From Peptococcaceae bacterium (GTDB lineage: Bacteria; Bacillota; Peptococcia; Peptococcales; Peptococcaceae): 64,000 bases of DNA. Below the pieces are notes generated by a model, which saw nothing but the letters and a program-made list of their open reading frames with translations, was not told the origin of the DNA and did no database searches. The translations under genes were made by a program, and so were the position numbers. Location: the NCBI GenBank assembly GCA_017399005.1, contig JAFQEO010000039.1:24376-88375 (forward strand). The letters run 5' to 3'. Positions 41,844 through 49,365 of the stretch are shown piece by piece; position 1 is the stretch's first letter; every line of letters begins with the position of its first letter.

Positions 41844-42374
41844 TTATAGCAAGTAATACTCGATATCTTTTATTATATTTCGTAAAATCACTATATCAAA
41901 TTCAATTATTAATTCATATTTGCAAATATCGGTACTGTAAATATAGCGCCCAACATGATTGTTTTTCACATGAGAAATAATATCCTCTATAACCACTCCT
42001 TTATTCATATAACTATTATTTTTCGTTTGACTTTTCCATATAATTATTTTTTGTATATTAGCTTTTGTCGTCTTTACATATCTCGCTTCTTTATCAACTA
42101 ATTCATTTATATTTTTTTTCGAAACATCACACACTTTCATGATTTTATCCAGCAAAACTTTATTATTTTCATAGCAAAGGCCAAATTCCATATACGCTAC
42201 GACTTTTGCAATCATGTTCCTCTTAATTTCTTCACAAATAATATTTTCTGACGCTTCATCCAGGTCATGCGCCAAATCATCAACAATTGAAAACTCAACA
42301 CTCTTATAATCTATTGAATATAATTGCATTTTTTTATAGTTTTCCACGATGCTTCTCATTTGTTCTCTTTCCAT
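41844..42374 (-). CDS. Hypothetical helical protein
   Basis: 176 residues, AGGTGG site before the ATG. The protein is charged and largely helical (IVENYKKMQLYSIDYKSVEF; KIMKVCDVSKKNINELVDKE), with no signal or membrane helix. No family recognised. It diverges from a small XRE gene at 42488, suggesting it may be its target or partner, and it is followed by a terminator before agr operon 2. Confidence 0.65.
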   Translation of the reverse strand: MEREQMRSIVENYKKMQLYSIDYKSVEFSIVDDLAHDLDEASENIICEEIKRNMIAKVVAYMEFGLCYENNKVLLDKIMKVCDVSKKNINELVDKEARYVKTTKANIQKIIIWKSQTKNNSYMNKGVVIEDIISHVKNNHVGRYIYSTDICKYELIIEFDIVILRNIIKDIEYYLL

Positions 42375-42487
42375 GTTACATCCACCTCATATGTTTATAA
42401 GTAAACACTCAATGTATATTTTATAACATTTCAAGCCATTTTTATATAGTGAAAATAGAATTACAATATACATAAGGAGGAATTCTT

Positions 42488-42724
42488 ATGGGTAATAATA
42501 ACTACCGCGATCACTTTATTGAATTGGGCTTGAATATAAAGTTCTACCGTAATAAAAAGGGACTCACTCAAGAGCAACTTGCTGACGCGGTGCATATTAG
42601 TAAACAGCAGATTAGCCGTATAGAGTCCCCCAATAATATGCATAGTACAACACTGCACACGTTATACCTTATTGCAGATGCATTGGATGTTGACATCCAT
42701 CTGCTTATAAAATCAAATAGATAA
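42488..42724 (+). CDS. Small XRE-family HTH regulator
   Basis: 78 residues, all HTH: GLNIKFYRNKKGLTQEQLAD, AVHISKQQISRIES, TTLHTLYLIADALDVDIHLL. AAGGAGG precedes the ATG by 8 nt. It lies alone with its own terminator, diverging from the 176-residue gene and upstream of the group-V-like sigma factor. It could control either. Confidence 0.88.
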   Translation: MGNNNYRDHFIELGLNIKFYRNKKGLTQEQLADAVHISKQQISRIESPNNMHSTTLHTLYLIADALDVDIHLLIKSNR

Positions 42725-42731
42725 TCTTCAA

Positions 42732-42764
42732 ACACTACAGTTGCCAATAGCTGTAGTGTTTTTA
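42732..42764 (+). terminator. Terminator of the small XRE gene
   Basis: Nine-bp stem ACACTACAG/CTGTAGTGT (42732-42740 with 42751-42759) followed by TTTT. Confidence 0.88.
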
Positions 42765-42906
42765 TTATAAAAAATTATAGGTTATTTCGTTTGTAAAAAC
42801 GATAAATCTGTAATAAATAACTGTTACTCTGTTCCAGATTGTCTAGGTTCACTTTATTACACATTTATTTTTGATTATTACATTTTTATAGAAGTGCCTT
42901 CCGTTT

Positions 42907-42950
42907 CTTCGTATACTCTCCTCAGGGAGTATACGAAGATTTTTATTTTT
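42907..42950 (+). terminator. Hairpin terminator in the leader of the sigma factor gene
   Basis: Twelve-bp perfect stem CTTCGTATACTC/GAGTATACGAAG (42907-42918 with 42927-42938), then ATTTTTATTTTT. No gene ends just upstream, so it either insulates the sigma gene or acts as a leader attenuator. Confidence 0.8.
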
Positions 42951-42954
42951 CCAG

Positions 42955-43005
42955 TTTACAAATTTTCTTCTTTTTTCTTTTTGATTTTCAAAAAGAAAAA
43001 GGAAG
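42955..43005 (+). promoter_or_regulatory. TcdR/UviA-type promoter candidate and SD-sequestering hairpin before sigma gene
   Basis: TTTACA (42955-42960), 16 nt, CTTTTT (42977-42982) fits the motif found before other genes of this module. Overlapping it, 42967-42984 can pair with 42988-43005 as an 18-bp, almost all A-T stem with a 3-nt loop. That stem would bury the GGAAG of the ribosome-binding site in any transcript begun further upstream. Promoter and hairpin readings are not exclusive, since a start near 42990 would yield an RNA without the hairpin. Confidence 0.5.
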
Positions 43006-43014
43006 GGATAGTGA

Positions 43015-43548
43015 ATGACACAAAAATCTTTTGCAGAACTGCTCATTCTTTGTAATTCTTATTCAGAAGATGCGCTTTTAGAATTATTGCAACGTTTTCA
43101 ACCACTCTTAAACAAATATGCGCGCAAATTTCATGATTCTGAAGAATATTATGCAGAATTACAACTACATTTAATTTCTTTAATAACTTCTCTTGCAACC
43201 TCAGGCACCAAATGGAATGATGGTCAAATTGTTGCATATATCGCGAAATCCATTTATACAAAATATATTAAGCTTTCTAAACAATCTGTACTTCATGAAA
43301 AAAATTCCATTGAATTTAATCCAGAAATTATGGATCATCCAATTGAAGCAACTCATGAAATTTTTCTAAAAGAATTATTTCAACCATTGAACCGTTCTCA
43401 AAGAGAAATTTTATATCTCCATTATGTAGAAGGCTTTTCCGTTCAGGAAATTGCTAAATTTCGCAAAACATCACGTCAGTCTGTAAACAAAATTAAAAAT
43501 CAAGCTCTCAAAATTTTAAAACAATATAATATTCAAAAAGGAAATTGA
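43015..43548 (+). CDS. Group-V-like alternative sigma factor (TcdR/UviA type)
   Basis: 177 residues. Region 2 resembles the toxin/bacteriocin sigma factors of clostridia (FAELLILCNSYSEDALLELL, FQPLLNKYARKF, YYAELQLHLISLI). Region 4 reads LNRSQREILYLHYVEGFSVQ followed by EIAKFRKTSRQSVNKIKNQA. The best comparison is UviA/TcdR, which drive holin and toxin or bacteriocin genes from TTTACA-type promoters. The same kind of promoter motif precedes the hydrophobic 125-residue gene, the amidase, the holin and the C39-like gene here. A GGAAGGG site is 7 nt before the ATG. Family assignment is by pattern; the regulon is inferred. Confidence 0.75.
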   Translation: MTQKSFAELLILCNSYSEDALLELLQRFQPLLNKYARKFHDSEEYYAELQLHLISLITSLATSGTKWNDGQIVAYIAKSIYTKYIKLSKQSVLHEKNSIEFNPEIMDHPIEATHEIFLKELFQPLNRSQREILYLHYVEGFSVQEIAKFRKTSRQSVNKIKNQALKILKQYNIQKGN

Positions 43549-43556
43549 CGCTCCCG

Positions 43557-43597
43557 GCAATATGGTTTTCCCAATAAAACCATATTGCTGTTTTTTA
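43557..43597 (+). terminator. Terminator of the sigma factor gene
   Basis: Thirteen-bp stem (43557-43569 with 43576-43588), 6-nt loop, then TGTTTTTTA. Confidence 0.9.
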
Positions 43598-43652
43598 TTA
43601 CATTTTTATTGCCTTATTCAACAGCCATAGGTATATATATATTATAATACTT

Positions 43653-43690
43653 CTAAAAAAAGAGGCTGGATAGAACCAAACCAGCCTCTT
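43653..43690 (-). terminator. Terminator of the 125-residue gene
   Basis: Ten-bp stem AAGAGGCTGG/CCAGCCTCTT (43660-43669 with 43681-43690), then T-run on the minus strand. Confidence 0.9.
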
Positions 43691-43725
43691 GCAAGTGACA
43701 AGACTTTCTTTATTTTTAATATACT

Positions 43726-44103
43726 TTAACGAATTGCGTAATCATTTTCTGTGTAATATGCTGTATGATTGCCGCTGCCGGACAACCATTCATATAAATA
43801 TGTGGTAATATAAAGACAATGATTTTCATCTACTTGTGGCAAATATGCCTCTAATTCTGTTGCCTCCATATGACTAGCAATAATGTCTTCTAATCCTGCA
43901 ATTGAAATACCGATGCCAATTGCACCAGCAATTTTAGATACAATATCCTTTTTGACTGCTAAGCCAACTACACCAGCAGCAAGACCTGCTAAAGCCTCTA
44001 CCAAAGATTCATAATTTGCTTTTCTAGCATTATTCAAATACAGTAATAATTCATCATGTGTATAAACTGTTGTGCTAGATTTAATTAAATAACTTGTTGC
44101 CAT
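43726..44103 (-). CDS. Glycine-rich hydrophobic protein, putative bacteriocin or secreted effector
   Basis: 125 residues without a signal peptide. The centre is a Gly/Ala-rich hydrophobic hairpin (EALAGLAAGVVGLAVKKD; KIAGAIGIGISIAGLEDI), flanked by polar tails; the C-terminus has WLSGSGNHTAYYTENDYAI. Such a centre could insert into membranes. No family recognised. GGGAGG precedes the ATG. Upstream, GTTACA-N16-CTTCTT matches the sigma-module motif, and the gene lies beside the sigma, holin and amidase genes. A bacteriocin released by the holin/amidase pair is the natural guess, but unproved. Confidence 0.65.
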   Translation of the reverse strand: MATSYLIKSSTTVYTHDELLLYLNNARKANYESLVEALAGLAAGVVGLAVKKDIVSKIAGAIGIGISIAGLEDIIASHMEATELEAYLPQVDENHCLYITTYLYEWLSGSGNHTAYYTENDYAIR

Positions 44104-44159
44104 AATATTATCCTCCCATTTTAAATACCAGTATTACGCACTTGTCACTTATACAATTA

Positions 44160-44187
44160 AAGAAGCTTAAATATGGCATTTTGTAAC
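44160..44187 (-). promoter_or_regulatory. Sigma-module promoter motif before the 125-residue gene
   Basis: Minus strand GTTACA (44182-44187), 16 nt, CTTCTT (44160-44165), about 57 nt before the ATG. Same spacing as the motifs before the amidase, holin and C39-like genes. Confidence 0.5.
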
Positions 44188-44208
44188 CCCCTTTAAGGAG
44201 AAAAATTA

Positions 44209-44445
44209 ATGGTTAATAAAAAAAATCTCATTATATTTTTGGCCTGCGAACTTGTTGGCATTTTACTGATTATAATCTCTTTTTTCATCAAATATACCGT
44301 AAAGATTCCCACTGATACTCCAATTCAAGAAGCTATAGCCATATATCATCTACTGCTTTTTTCCGATGATCTGTTCTCTGCTAGTCTTATCTTGTTCGGC
44401 TTTGCAGCAGCTTATATTGCCTGGGCGAAAAACAAAAATAACTAA
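44209..44445 (+). CDS. Small two-TM hypothetical protein
   Basis: 78 residues with two membrane helices (IFLACELVGILLIIISFFI; ASLILFGFAAAYIAWA) and basic ends. AAGGAG precedes the ATG by 8-9 nt. No family recognised. It is transcribed away from the 125-residue gene and could serve as an immunity or accessory protein for it; there is no direct evidence. Confidence 0.6.
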   Translation: MVNKKNLIIFLACELVGILLIIISFFIKYTVKIPTDTPIQEAIAIYHLLLFSDDLFSASLILFGFAAAYIAWAKNKNN

Positions 44446-44512
44446 GATAACATTTACGTCTAAATATAAAAACAGTTTAATTCGCCAATAATTTATCTAA
44501 AGGAGCATTATT

Positions 44513-45166
44513 ATGAAACAACTAATAAAAAAAGGGGTTGTATTCCTATTAATTGTATTATATGCTACTGGCTGCAGTTCACATAAAATTGAATTGTATG
44601 ACGAAAATCCGCCAAAGTTATCAGAAATTGTAGCACAATATTATAATTCCATTGGCATTACGGAAGACGTGCGAAAAAATGCAAAAGCGGAATACCTCCC
44701 CTGTGATTTTGATGAATCTCTGCAGTTTCGTCTGCCAGAGTACTGGGAGGATTTATTTGTCATAAAATGGAGTTCCAATGAAAATTCTGACATGATTTCA
44801 TTTTACGATAAATATAATTACGACTATTACCACACCTCTTATAACTCTAGTACTTATCGTTACAATGGGGGAAGCGGTGATTTGTGGACAATTAATAGAT
44901 ATTCTCTCGCTACTTATAATGAAAATAATTTACAACAGTATCCTGATGCTTGTGTTAAAATCGTCGGAGCTAACAGTATTATCATTGGTGTAGATGATAC
45001 CTATATCTATGAACTCGCCTTACCAACAGGTATAGAATTTTTTTTCGAAGATTCATTATCAACTGCACTTTATAAGACATCTATGAGTATGAGAGATAAA
45101 ATTGTTGATGAATTTTTAAAAATCAATGGTATTTCAAAAAATGAATCTGCTCCCCATATCAATTAA
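44513..45166 (+). CDS. Hypothetical lipoprotein
   Basis: 217 residues with a lipoprotein signal (GVVFLLIVLYATGCSS, Cys about 21). The mature protein is acidic and rich in Tyr and Asn (FYDKYNYDYYHTSYNSSTYR), with an Asn/Ser-rich middle and a beta-rich C-terminus. No family recognised. AAAGGAG lies 8 nt before the ATG. It sits within the sigma/holin module and may be a surface or immunity lipoprotein. Confidence 0.7.
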   Translation: MKQLIKKGVVFLLIVLYATGCSSHKIELYDENPPKLSEIVAQYYNSIGITEDVRKNAKAEYLPCDFDESLQFRLPEYWEDLFVIKWSSNENSDMISFYDKYNYDYYHTSYNSSTYRYNGGSGDLWTINRYSLATYNENNLQQYPDACVKIVGANSIIIGVDDTYIYELALPTGIEFFFEDSLSTALYKTSMSMRDKIVDEFLKINGISKNESAPHIN

Positions 45167-45194
45167 ATATATAATCTATTTCTTTTCTCAAATT

Positions 45195-45258
45195 TTCGCA
45201 AAAGAAAAGGGTATGGTCTTGTTTAATACAACAACCGTACCCTTTTTCTTTTATTTAA
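45195..45258 (+). terminator. Terminator of the lipoprotein gene
   Basis: AAAAGGGTA-GGT ... ACC-TACCCTTTT stem (45204-45248) with a loop of about 18 nt, followed by TTCTTTTATTT on the plus strand. Confidence 0.75.
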
Positions 45259-45323
45259 GAAGCCAAGCCCCTTCAGCTACTCATTTTTTGTTCAAAATAC
45301 AAAACATCTAACTGTAGCCCTAT

Positions 45324-45830
45324 TTAGGAAATTCGAACATTGTTACTACATAAGTAGGAAATTCGAACATTACTTTCATTATTGCTTACTAAATCAGTAT
45401 AAGTAACTTTAGACACTTTATCACTATAGTTACCTTCAACTACAACTGCTTTTTTGGTATTGTAGTCAACAGAAACAACAATCCCAGCGTGATTTGTATC
45501 GCCACTGGTTGCATTGTCAATGATAACTACATCACCAGGACGCAAACGATTAGCACTGGCTGCATTCATATTTGGAGCTAAACATCTCCCACAATTCGCA
45601 TACCAGTCGCGGATAGCTCCAACACCTGCTAATTTTGGTACATATGGAAGATTTGCACTAGAAGCAGTAGTCAGAATACCCGCTTCATTTGCACACCACG
45701 CAATAAACATCCCACACCAAGGCTGCCCATCGCTACCAAACCATTTACCATATTTAGTCTGATTGGTAGTACCTGTTTCTTTTTCGCCAACTTCATTTTC
45801 TGCAACTTCAATAAATTCTGCTAAACTCAT
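45324..45830 (-). CDS. CHAP-domain peptidoglycan amidase/endopeptidase
   Basis: 168 residues. The CHAP catalytic Cys is in QPWCGMFIAWCANEAG, the His in DTNHAGIVVSV and the acidic residue in VVEGNYSD. No signal peptide, so like phage endolysins it would need a holin to reach the wall; the BhlA-like gene lies just upstream. The C-terminus contains a 10-residue tandem duplication (NVRIS ... NVRIS) caused by a 30-bp direct repeat. A TTTACA-N16-CTTCTT motif lies about 70 nt before the ATG. Role: cell-wall opening for release of the module's product. Confidence 0.85.
   Translation of the reverse strand: MSLAEFIEVAENEVGEKETGTTNQTKYGKWFGSDGQPWCGMFIAWCANEAGILTTASSANLPYVPKLAGVGAIRDWYANCGRCLAPNMNAASANRLRPGDVVIIDNATSGDTNHAGIVVSVDYNTKKAVVVEGNYSDKVSKVTYTDLVSNNESNVRISYLCSNNVRIS
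45325..45371. repeat. 17-bp direct repeat at 30-bp period, 3' end of CHAP gene
   Basis: TAGGAAATTCGAACATT occurs at 45325-45341 and 45355-45371. The inner copy carries TAC where the outer has the stop TAA, so the gene has been lengthened by one 30-bp unit. Confidence 0.9.
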
Positions 45831-45898
45831 AATAGAATAACCTCCTAAGTATTAACTATTTTGCAATCACGCTTGGCCAATTTGTAATTACATCTATG

Positions 45899-45926
45899 AA
45901 GAAGAATCTTTTAATCAAAATGTAAA
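45899..45926 (-). promoter_or_regulatory. Sigma-module promoter motif before the CHAP amidase
   Basis: Minus strand TTTACA (45921-45926), 16 nt, CTTCTT (45899-45904). The -10-like part is identical to that before the 125-residue gene. Confidence 0.55.
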
Positions 45927-45934
45927 CTAGAAAT

Positions 45935-46153
45935 TCATTTAGATATACTTATTTTTTGCAAATTTTCTTTTATTTCATCGACATCTTTTTTTAGTATATC
46001 TAATGCATCAAGACGTTCTGTCAAATTAGAAATAATCTCCTGGAACTTTTCTTCACGAGTGCTATTTTCTTTTAACACATAAAACAACAATACAACAAAC
46101 ATCACTGCCCATAAGCCTTGACTTGCTGCCAATTGCAATATCTCATTCTCCAT
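45935..46153 (-). CDS. BhlA/UviB-family holin-like protein
   Basis: 72 residues: a short N-terminus (MENEILQLAASQGLW), one membrane helix (AVMFVVLLFYVLKEN), then a charged coiled coil (REEKFQEIISNLTERLDALD). This is the BhlA family, named for phage-like holins and for UviB of the clostridial bacteriocin BCN5 plasmid, where uviB lies beside the sigma gene uviA. It would permeabilise the membrane so the CHAP enzyme or another cargo can leave. A TTTACA-N16-CTTTCT motif lies about 45 nt before the ATG. Confidence 0.85.
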   Translation of the reverse strand: MENEILQLAASQGLWAVMFVVLLFYVLKENSTREEKFQEIISNLTERLDALDILKKDVDEIKENLQKISISK

Positions 46154-46195
46154 GATTCTCCCCCTCTCTACTGATATTATGGCGCCTCAGTAAAA

Positions 46196-46223
46196 AGAAA
46201 GAAATAATATTCTAGTTTGTAAA
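46196..46223 (-). promoter_or_regulatory. Sigma-module promoter motif before the holin gene
   Basis: Minus strand TTTACA (46218-46223), 16 nt, CTTTCT (46196-46201), about 43 nt before the holin ATG. Confidence 0.55.
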
Positions 46224-46379
46224 TCCTTCACTCTATCCCTTACTTTTGATAACCGAACACTTTTGTCATTTTTTCAGAAATTAAAATTTAATTGTGAAAA
46301 TAATCTTTTTATCTTTTAATTGCCAATATAACTATTCGTTTATGTTGATACTCTCTTCATTACATTTTCTACGCTTTTT

Positions 46380-46407
46380 ATTACATATTACTTGTATATA
46401 TCTTTCA
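46380..46407 (+). promoter_or_regulatory. Sigma-module promoter motif before the C39-like gene
   Basis: ATTACA (46380-46385), 16 nt, CTTTCA (46402-46407), 74 nt before the ATG. The first base departs from TTTACA. Confidence 0.45.
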
Positions 46408-46481
46408 AGTAACATACTCTAATACTATACATTCGGCCGATGTATAACCTTTTCTAAAATTTAATACAAGGAGTTGTTTCT

Positions 46482-47207
46482 ATGAAAAAGTTTTTCAAAA
46501 AAATCTTAGTAACTGGCTTAACTTTATCATTATTTGCCGGTGCAAATTTACCTGCCTTTGCAGCTGAAAATTACGACATTTCTTCCGAAGTACCAACTGA
46601 TTATTTTAGTGAAAATTATCAAAATGAATTAGCTAAACATAATTCCTTAATTGAAGAATATATTGGTAACTTAAATCCTTCAAGCCGCTCAAGTGCATCT
46701 GCTGTTTTAGCGGTTCCACTAATTCAACAAGAAAATGGTTATTATTGCGGTCCCGCTTGTGCTCAAATGATTGTTAGATATCTTGATTCTACCAATACTA
46801 TTACACAAGCTGAGATTGAAGATGATATGGGAATGTCTACAGCTGGCGCTTCTCCGTATGAAATGAAAACATTTTTAAATCAATACGTTTCCTCTAAAAA
46901 ATATAACTATTTCTTTACCACTAATACAAATTTCGCAAATAATGTAGTTTATAGCCTAGATAACGATAGACCAGTCGTTGGCCTAGTAAAACATAGTGTT
47001 TTACAACCTAACAGTACCAGTGGCGGTCATTATGTCGTAATTAAATCCTATTTCCATTCCGGTTCTCCACTAAATGCTACTATTGCGTATAATGATCCTC
47101 ATTACAATAATAATTTCTTTGGTAACCATACTTGCAGTGTATCACATATGGAAAATGCAATTGAAGCGTTGAACAATCCATATTATATCAGTGCTTCTGC
47201 TAGTTAA
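46482..47207 (+). CDS. Secreted C39-like papain-fold cysteine peptidase
   Basis: 241 residues with a Sec signal peptide (FKKILVTGLTLSLFAGANLP, cut near AFA-AE). The mature domain has VPLIQQENGYYCGPACAQMI (catalytic Cys), SGGHYVVIKSYF (His) and AYNDPHYNNN (Asp/Asn). This is the peptidase C39-like family of secreted proteins, not the bacteriocin ABC-transporter form. It might process or activate a co-secreted peptide or cleave a surface protein. AAGGAGTTG precedes the ATG, and a sigma-module-like promoter lies upstream. Substrate unknown. Confidence 0.82.
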   Translation: MKKFFKKILVTGLTLSLFAGANLPAFAAENYDISSEVPTDYFSENYQNELAKHNSLIEEYIGNLNPSSRSSASAVLAVPLIQQENGYYCGPACAQMIVRYLDSTNTITQAEIEDDMGMSTAGASPYEMKTFLNQYVSSKKYNYFFTTNTNFANNVVYSLDNDRPVVGLVKHSVLQPNSTSGGHYVVIKSYFHSGSPLNATIAYNDPHYNNNFFGNHTCSVSHMENAIEALNNPYYISASAS

Positions 47208-47213
47208 AATCAT

Positions 47214-47332
47214 AGAGGTTGGGACAAACTATTTTTAAGTAACTAAATCACACTATGCATAGCGATTTGAAATGCTATTTCACTATATATGGTGTTTCTT
47301 AGAATCTTAATTTAGGGGTTGTCCTAGCCTCT
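47214..47332 (+). other. 119-nt segment bounded by a 14-bp inverted repeat
   Basis: AGAGGTTGGGACAA (47214-47227) pairs with TTGTCCTAGCCTCT (47319-47332), 14 bp with two G-T pairs, directly after the C39-like gene. Such ends resemble short terminators found after many Firmicute genes, but here an insert of about 90 nt separates the arms. It might be a small non-coding element or a decayed miniature insertion. No T-run follows. Confidence 0.35.
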
Positions 47333-47357
47333 ACTTTAAAAAGAAAGAGCATAAACT

Positions 47358-47981
47358 ATGAAAAATTATGATATTAGAAAAAAAAGAACAATTACAATCT
47401 TAAGTCTTTTATTGTTTATCTTGTTTTCATTTCTCATCTTCGGTACCAGTAATAAATCAAATTCTCAATATACTCTTTCTGAAACTCTTTCAAAAGAAAT
47501 AGAACAGTTCAGTTCCAGTGAAGGTGAAATCAAGTTTTTAGATATTTCTGACAATCTTATACTATGCACACTCGATACTCCCAATAAAAAATATACTTCT
47601 TACGATTCTGCTAAAGAACCAATGGCATTTTCTAGTTTTCAGAAGACAAACTATCTTGTACTCATTGATTCACAATCCGATTCTATTATCTATAATTTAA
47701 AAATAAATAACGGCTGGATTATGCGCGCTAAATTTATTAATCAAGCCGAAATTGTTCTTTATTCTTACGCATACGATACATCCATGTCTACTATATCTCA
47801 TTTTGATTACAATAACATGCAACATACTACCTTATACCAAAATGGTAGTGAACTAGCTACTTGTCTTGAAATAACAGGAACAGATCCTACTGTTTTCGCA
47901 ATCAATAAGCATTTATTTTTTGAAATCTTAAAAATCTCCGAAAATAATATCATCTCTGATATCTTGGTTTATAAAAAATAA
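47358..47981 (+). CDS. Membrane-anchored hypothetical protein
   Basis: 207 residues with one N-terminal membrane anchor (ITILSLLLFILFSFLIFGTS) and an external domain rich in Ser, Asn and Tyr with beta-like segments (IKFLDISDNLILCTLD, YNLKINNGWIMRAKFI). No family recognised. It resembles the next gene in layout and AT-rich composition, and both may be surface proteins. The ribosome-binding site is weak (AAAGAG). Confidence 0.65.
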   Translation: MKNYDIRKKRTITILSLLLFILFSFLIFGTSNKSNSQYTLSETLSKEIEQFSSSEGEIKFLDISDNLILCTLDTPNKKYTSYDSAKEPMAFSSFQKTNYLVLIDSQSDSIIYNLKINNGWIMRAKFINQAEIVLYSYAYDTSMSTISHFDYNNMQHTTLYQNGSELATCLEITGTDPTVFAINKHLFFEILKISENNIISDILVYKK

Positions 47982-48176
47982 TGAGAGATAATCTCATCAT
48001 TTCTAAATATATTCTTTATTTTGGGGAAACCTCTACTATGAAAGATACAAATCTAACTATAATTTTCTTTATCATTCTCCTAATATAATAATTTTATGTA
48101 TAATTATATAATATAGAAACCCAATCTATTAAATCTTTCCTATTCAGAAACATCACAGAAATTAAGAGGAATTTTT

Positions 48177-49280
48177 ATGAACAAAAAAAACATTTATATT
48201 ATTCTCTGTTTTCTTTTTTTATTACTATGTTGTTTTTTTACATTTAACTATTCTGGCAAAACCGCTTCGCCAATTAATGTAAATAAAATACTTTTTTCTA
48301 CAACCATCGCACCCGATTCAAATGTGTTATTCGTTGACTCAGAATACATTCTTTACTCTAATTCTGATAATACTTCTCCAACAGAAACTCTTTATTTAAA
48401 AAATATAGACAATAACAAAATAAAAAAAATTGCTTTTGAAGAGAACTATATTATCCATGCAGCCATTGTTTATAACAATACAATCTATGTTAGCGCATAT
48501 AACAATACCTGCTTGAAAATTTTGAAAATCGACTCTAATAGAAATATATCTGAACTTGATTGTTACAACTCAACTAAGCCCTACAATCCTAATACTGCTT
48601 CTTACTTTCAATTCTATGGTAATACATTAATTTATAGCTTTTATACAGACGAGTCTCTTTGGGGCATTAATTATATCAATTTAGATTCTAATGAAAAAAA
48701 CAATATCATAACTTTCTATAATCAACCCAAAGTATTTCATTTGACGAATAAGATATGTTATAGCAATGATTTAATTTGTTGTTTTTTTCAACAGGATAAT
48801 CAAGGGGTCTTTGCGGTTTTTTCTCTATCTGGTACTCCTATTTACAAATATGTATTACCAGCAGACTATAAACTTTATGACTTTGATTACAAAAACAATC
48901 AAATATTCTTATCTTTTTCCGTAGGCGAAGATACTCTAAATTGGAAAAATGAAATCTTTTCTTTAAACTTTTCCACAAATTCTAGTAAATCAATTGACAT
49001 TCCAATTCTTATCAATGGGGATTTATATCGCGAAGAATATCCTATTTTTTCCATATACGCTATTTCTGAAAACTTTGTTATAGGCATCGATGAAGTTTTT
49101 AATATTTTTCAAATAAAAGGTACTCCATCTCTTACATTAATTCCATTTTTTGAAGGCTCTTTCAACAATGAATATTCTATTTCTAAAAAAATTATTAAAT
49201 ATAACAATGGTTTTGCAGTTTACCTTCCTGAAGATGGCCGTCTTCAAATTTTTGTTACTGCACCGACAACTAAAGTTTAA
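48177..49280 (+). CDS. Membrane-anchored beta-propeller-like hypothetical protein
   Basis: 367 residues with an N-terminal anchor (IYIILCFLFLLLCCFFTFNY) and an external region of repeated beta-strand segments (SEYILYSNSDNTSPTE; NTIYVSAYNNTCLKILKID; DLICCFFQQDNQGVFAVFSL). They look like blades of a propeller (YncE/WD-like), but no exact family is claimed. AGAGGAA precedes the ATG. It ends this AT-rich module and is followed by a terminator. Confidence 0.68.
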   Translation: MNKKNIYIILCFLFLLLCCFFTFNYSGKTASPINVNKILFSTTIAPDSNVLFVDSEYILYSNSDNTSPTETLYLKNIDNNKIKKIAFEENYIIHAAIVYNNTIYVSAYNNTCLKILKIDSNRNISELDCYNSTKPYNPNTASYFQFYGNTLIYSFYTDESLWGINYINLDSNEKNNIITFYNQPKVFHLTNKICYSNDLICCFFQQDNQGVFAVFSLSGTPIYKYVLPADYKLYDFDYKNNQIFLSFSVGEDTLNWKNEIFSLNFSTNSSKSIDIPILINGDLYREEYPIFSIYAISENFVIGIDEVFNIFQIKGTPSLTLIPFFEGSFNNEYSISKKIIKYNNGFAVYLPEDGRLQIFVTAPTTKV

Positions 49281-49365
49281 TTACCCTCCCTTTATTTCAA
49301 AATAAGCTGTTATATACGCGAGAAATATATCTCCATCCCCTATGAACTCAGTTAAAAAGCTTGTC

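Larger units (their letters stand above)
46154..46481. other. AT-rich divergent promoter region
   Basis: 328 nt without a gene between the holin and the C39-like gene. It holds two candidate promoters facing outward: minus-strand TTTACA-N16-CTTTCT (46196-46223) and plus-strand ATTACA-N16-CTTTCA (46380-46407). I see no other structure apart from the palindrome-like CGGCCG near 46434. Confidence 0.6.

Noticed and set aside
42877-42882. ATTACA before the sigma gene, and another at 43597, as further sigma-module promoters
   Set aside because: No CTT-type -10 lies at 16 nt from either; only the 42955 site fits the spacing rule.
45883-45888. Minus-strand ATTACA before the CHAP amidase as its promoter
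   Set aside because: The sequence 16 nt on is TTGCAA; the TTTACA at 45921-45926 with CTTCTT fits better.
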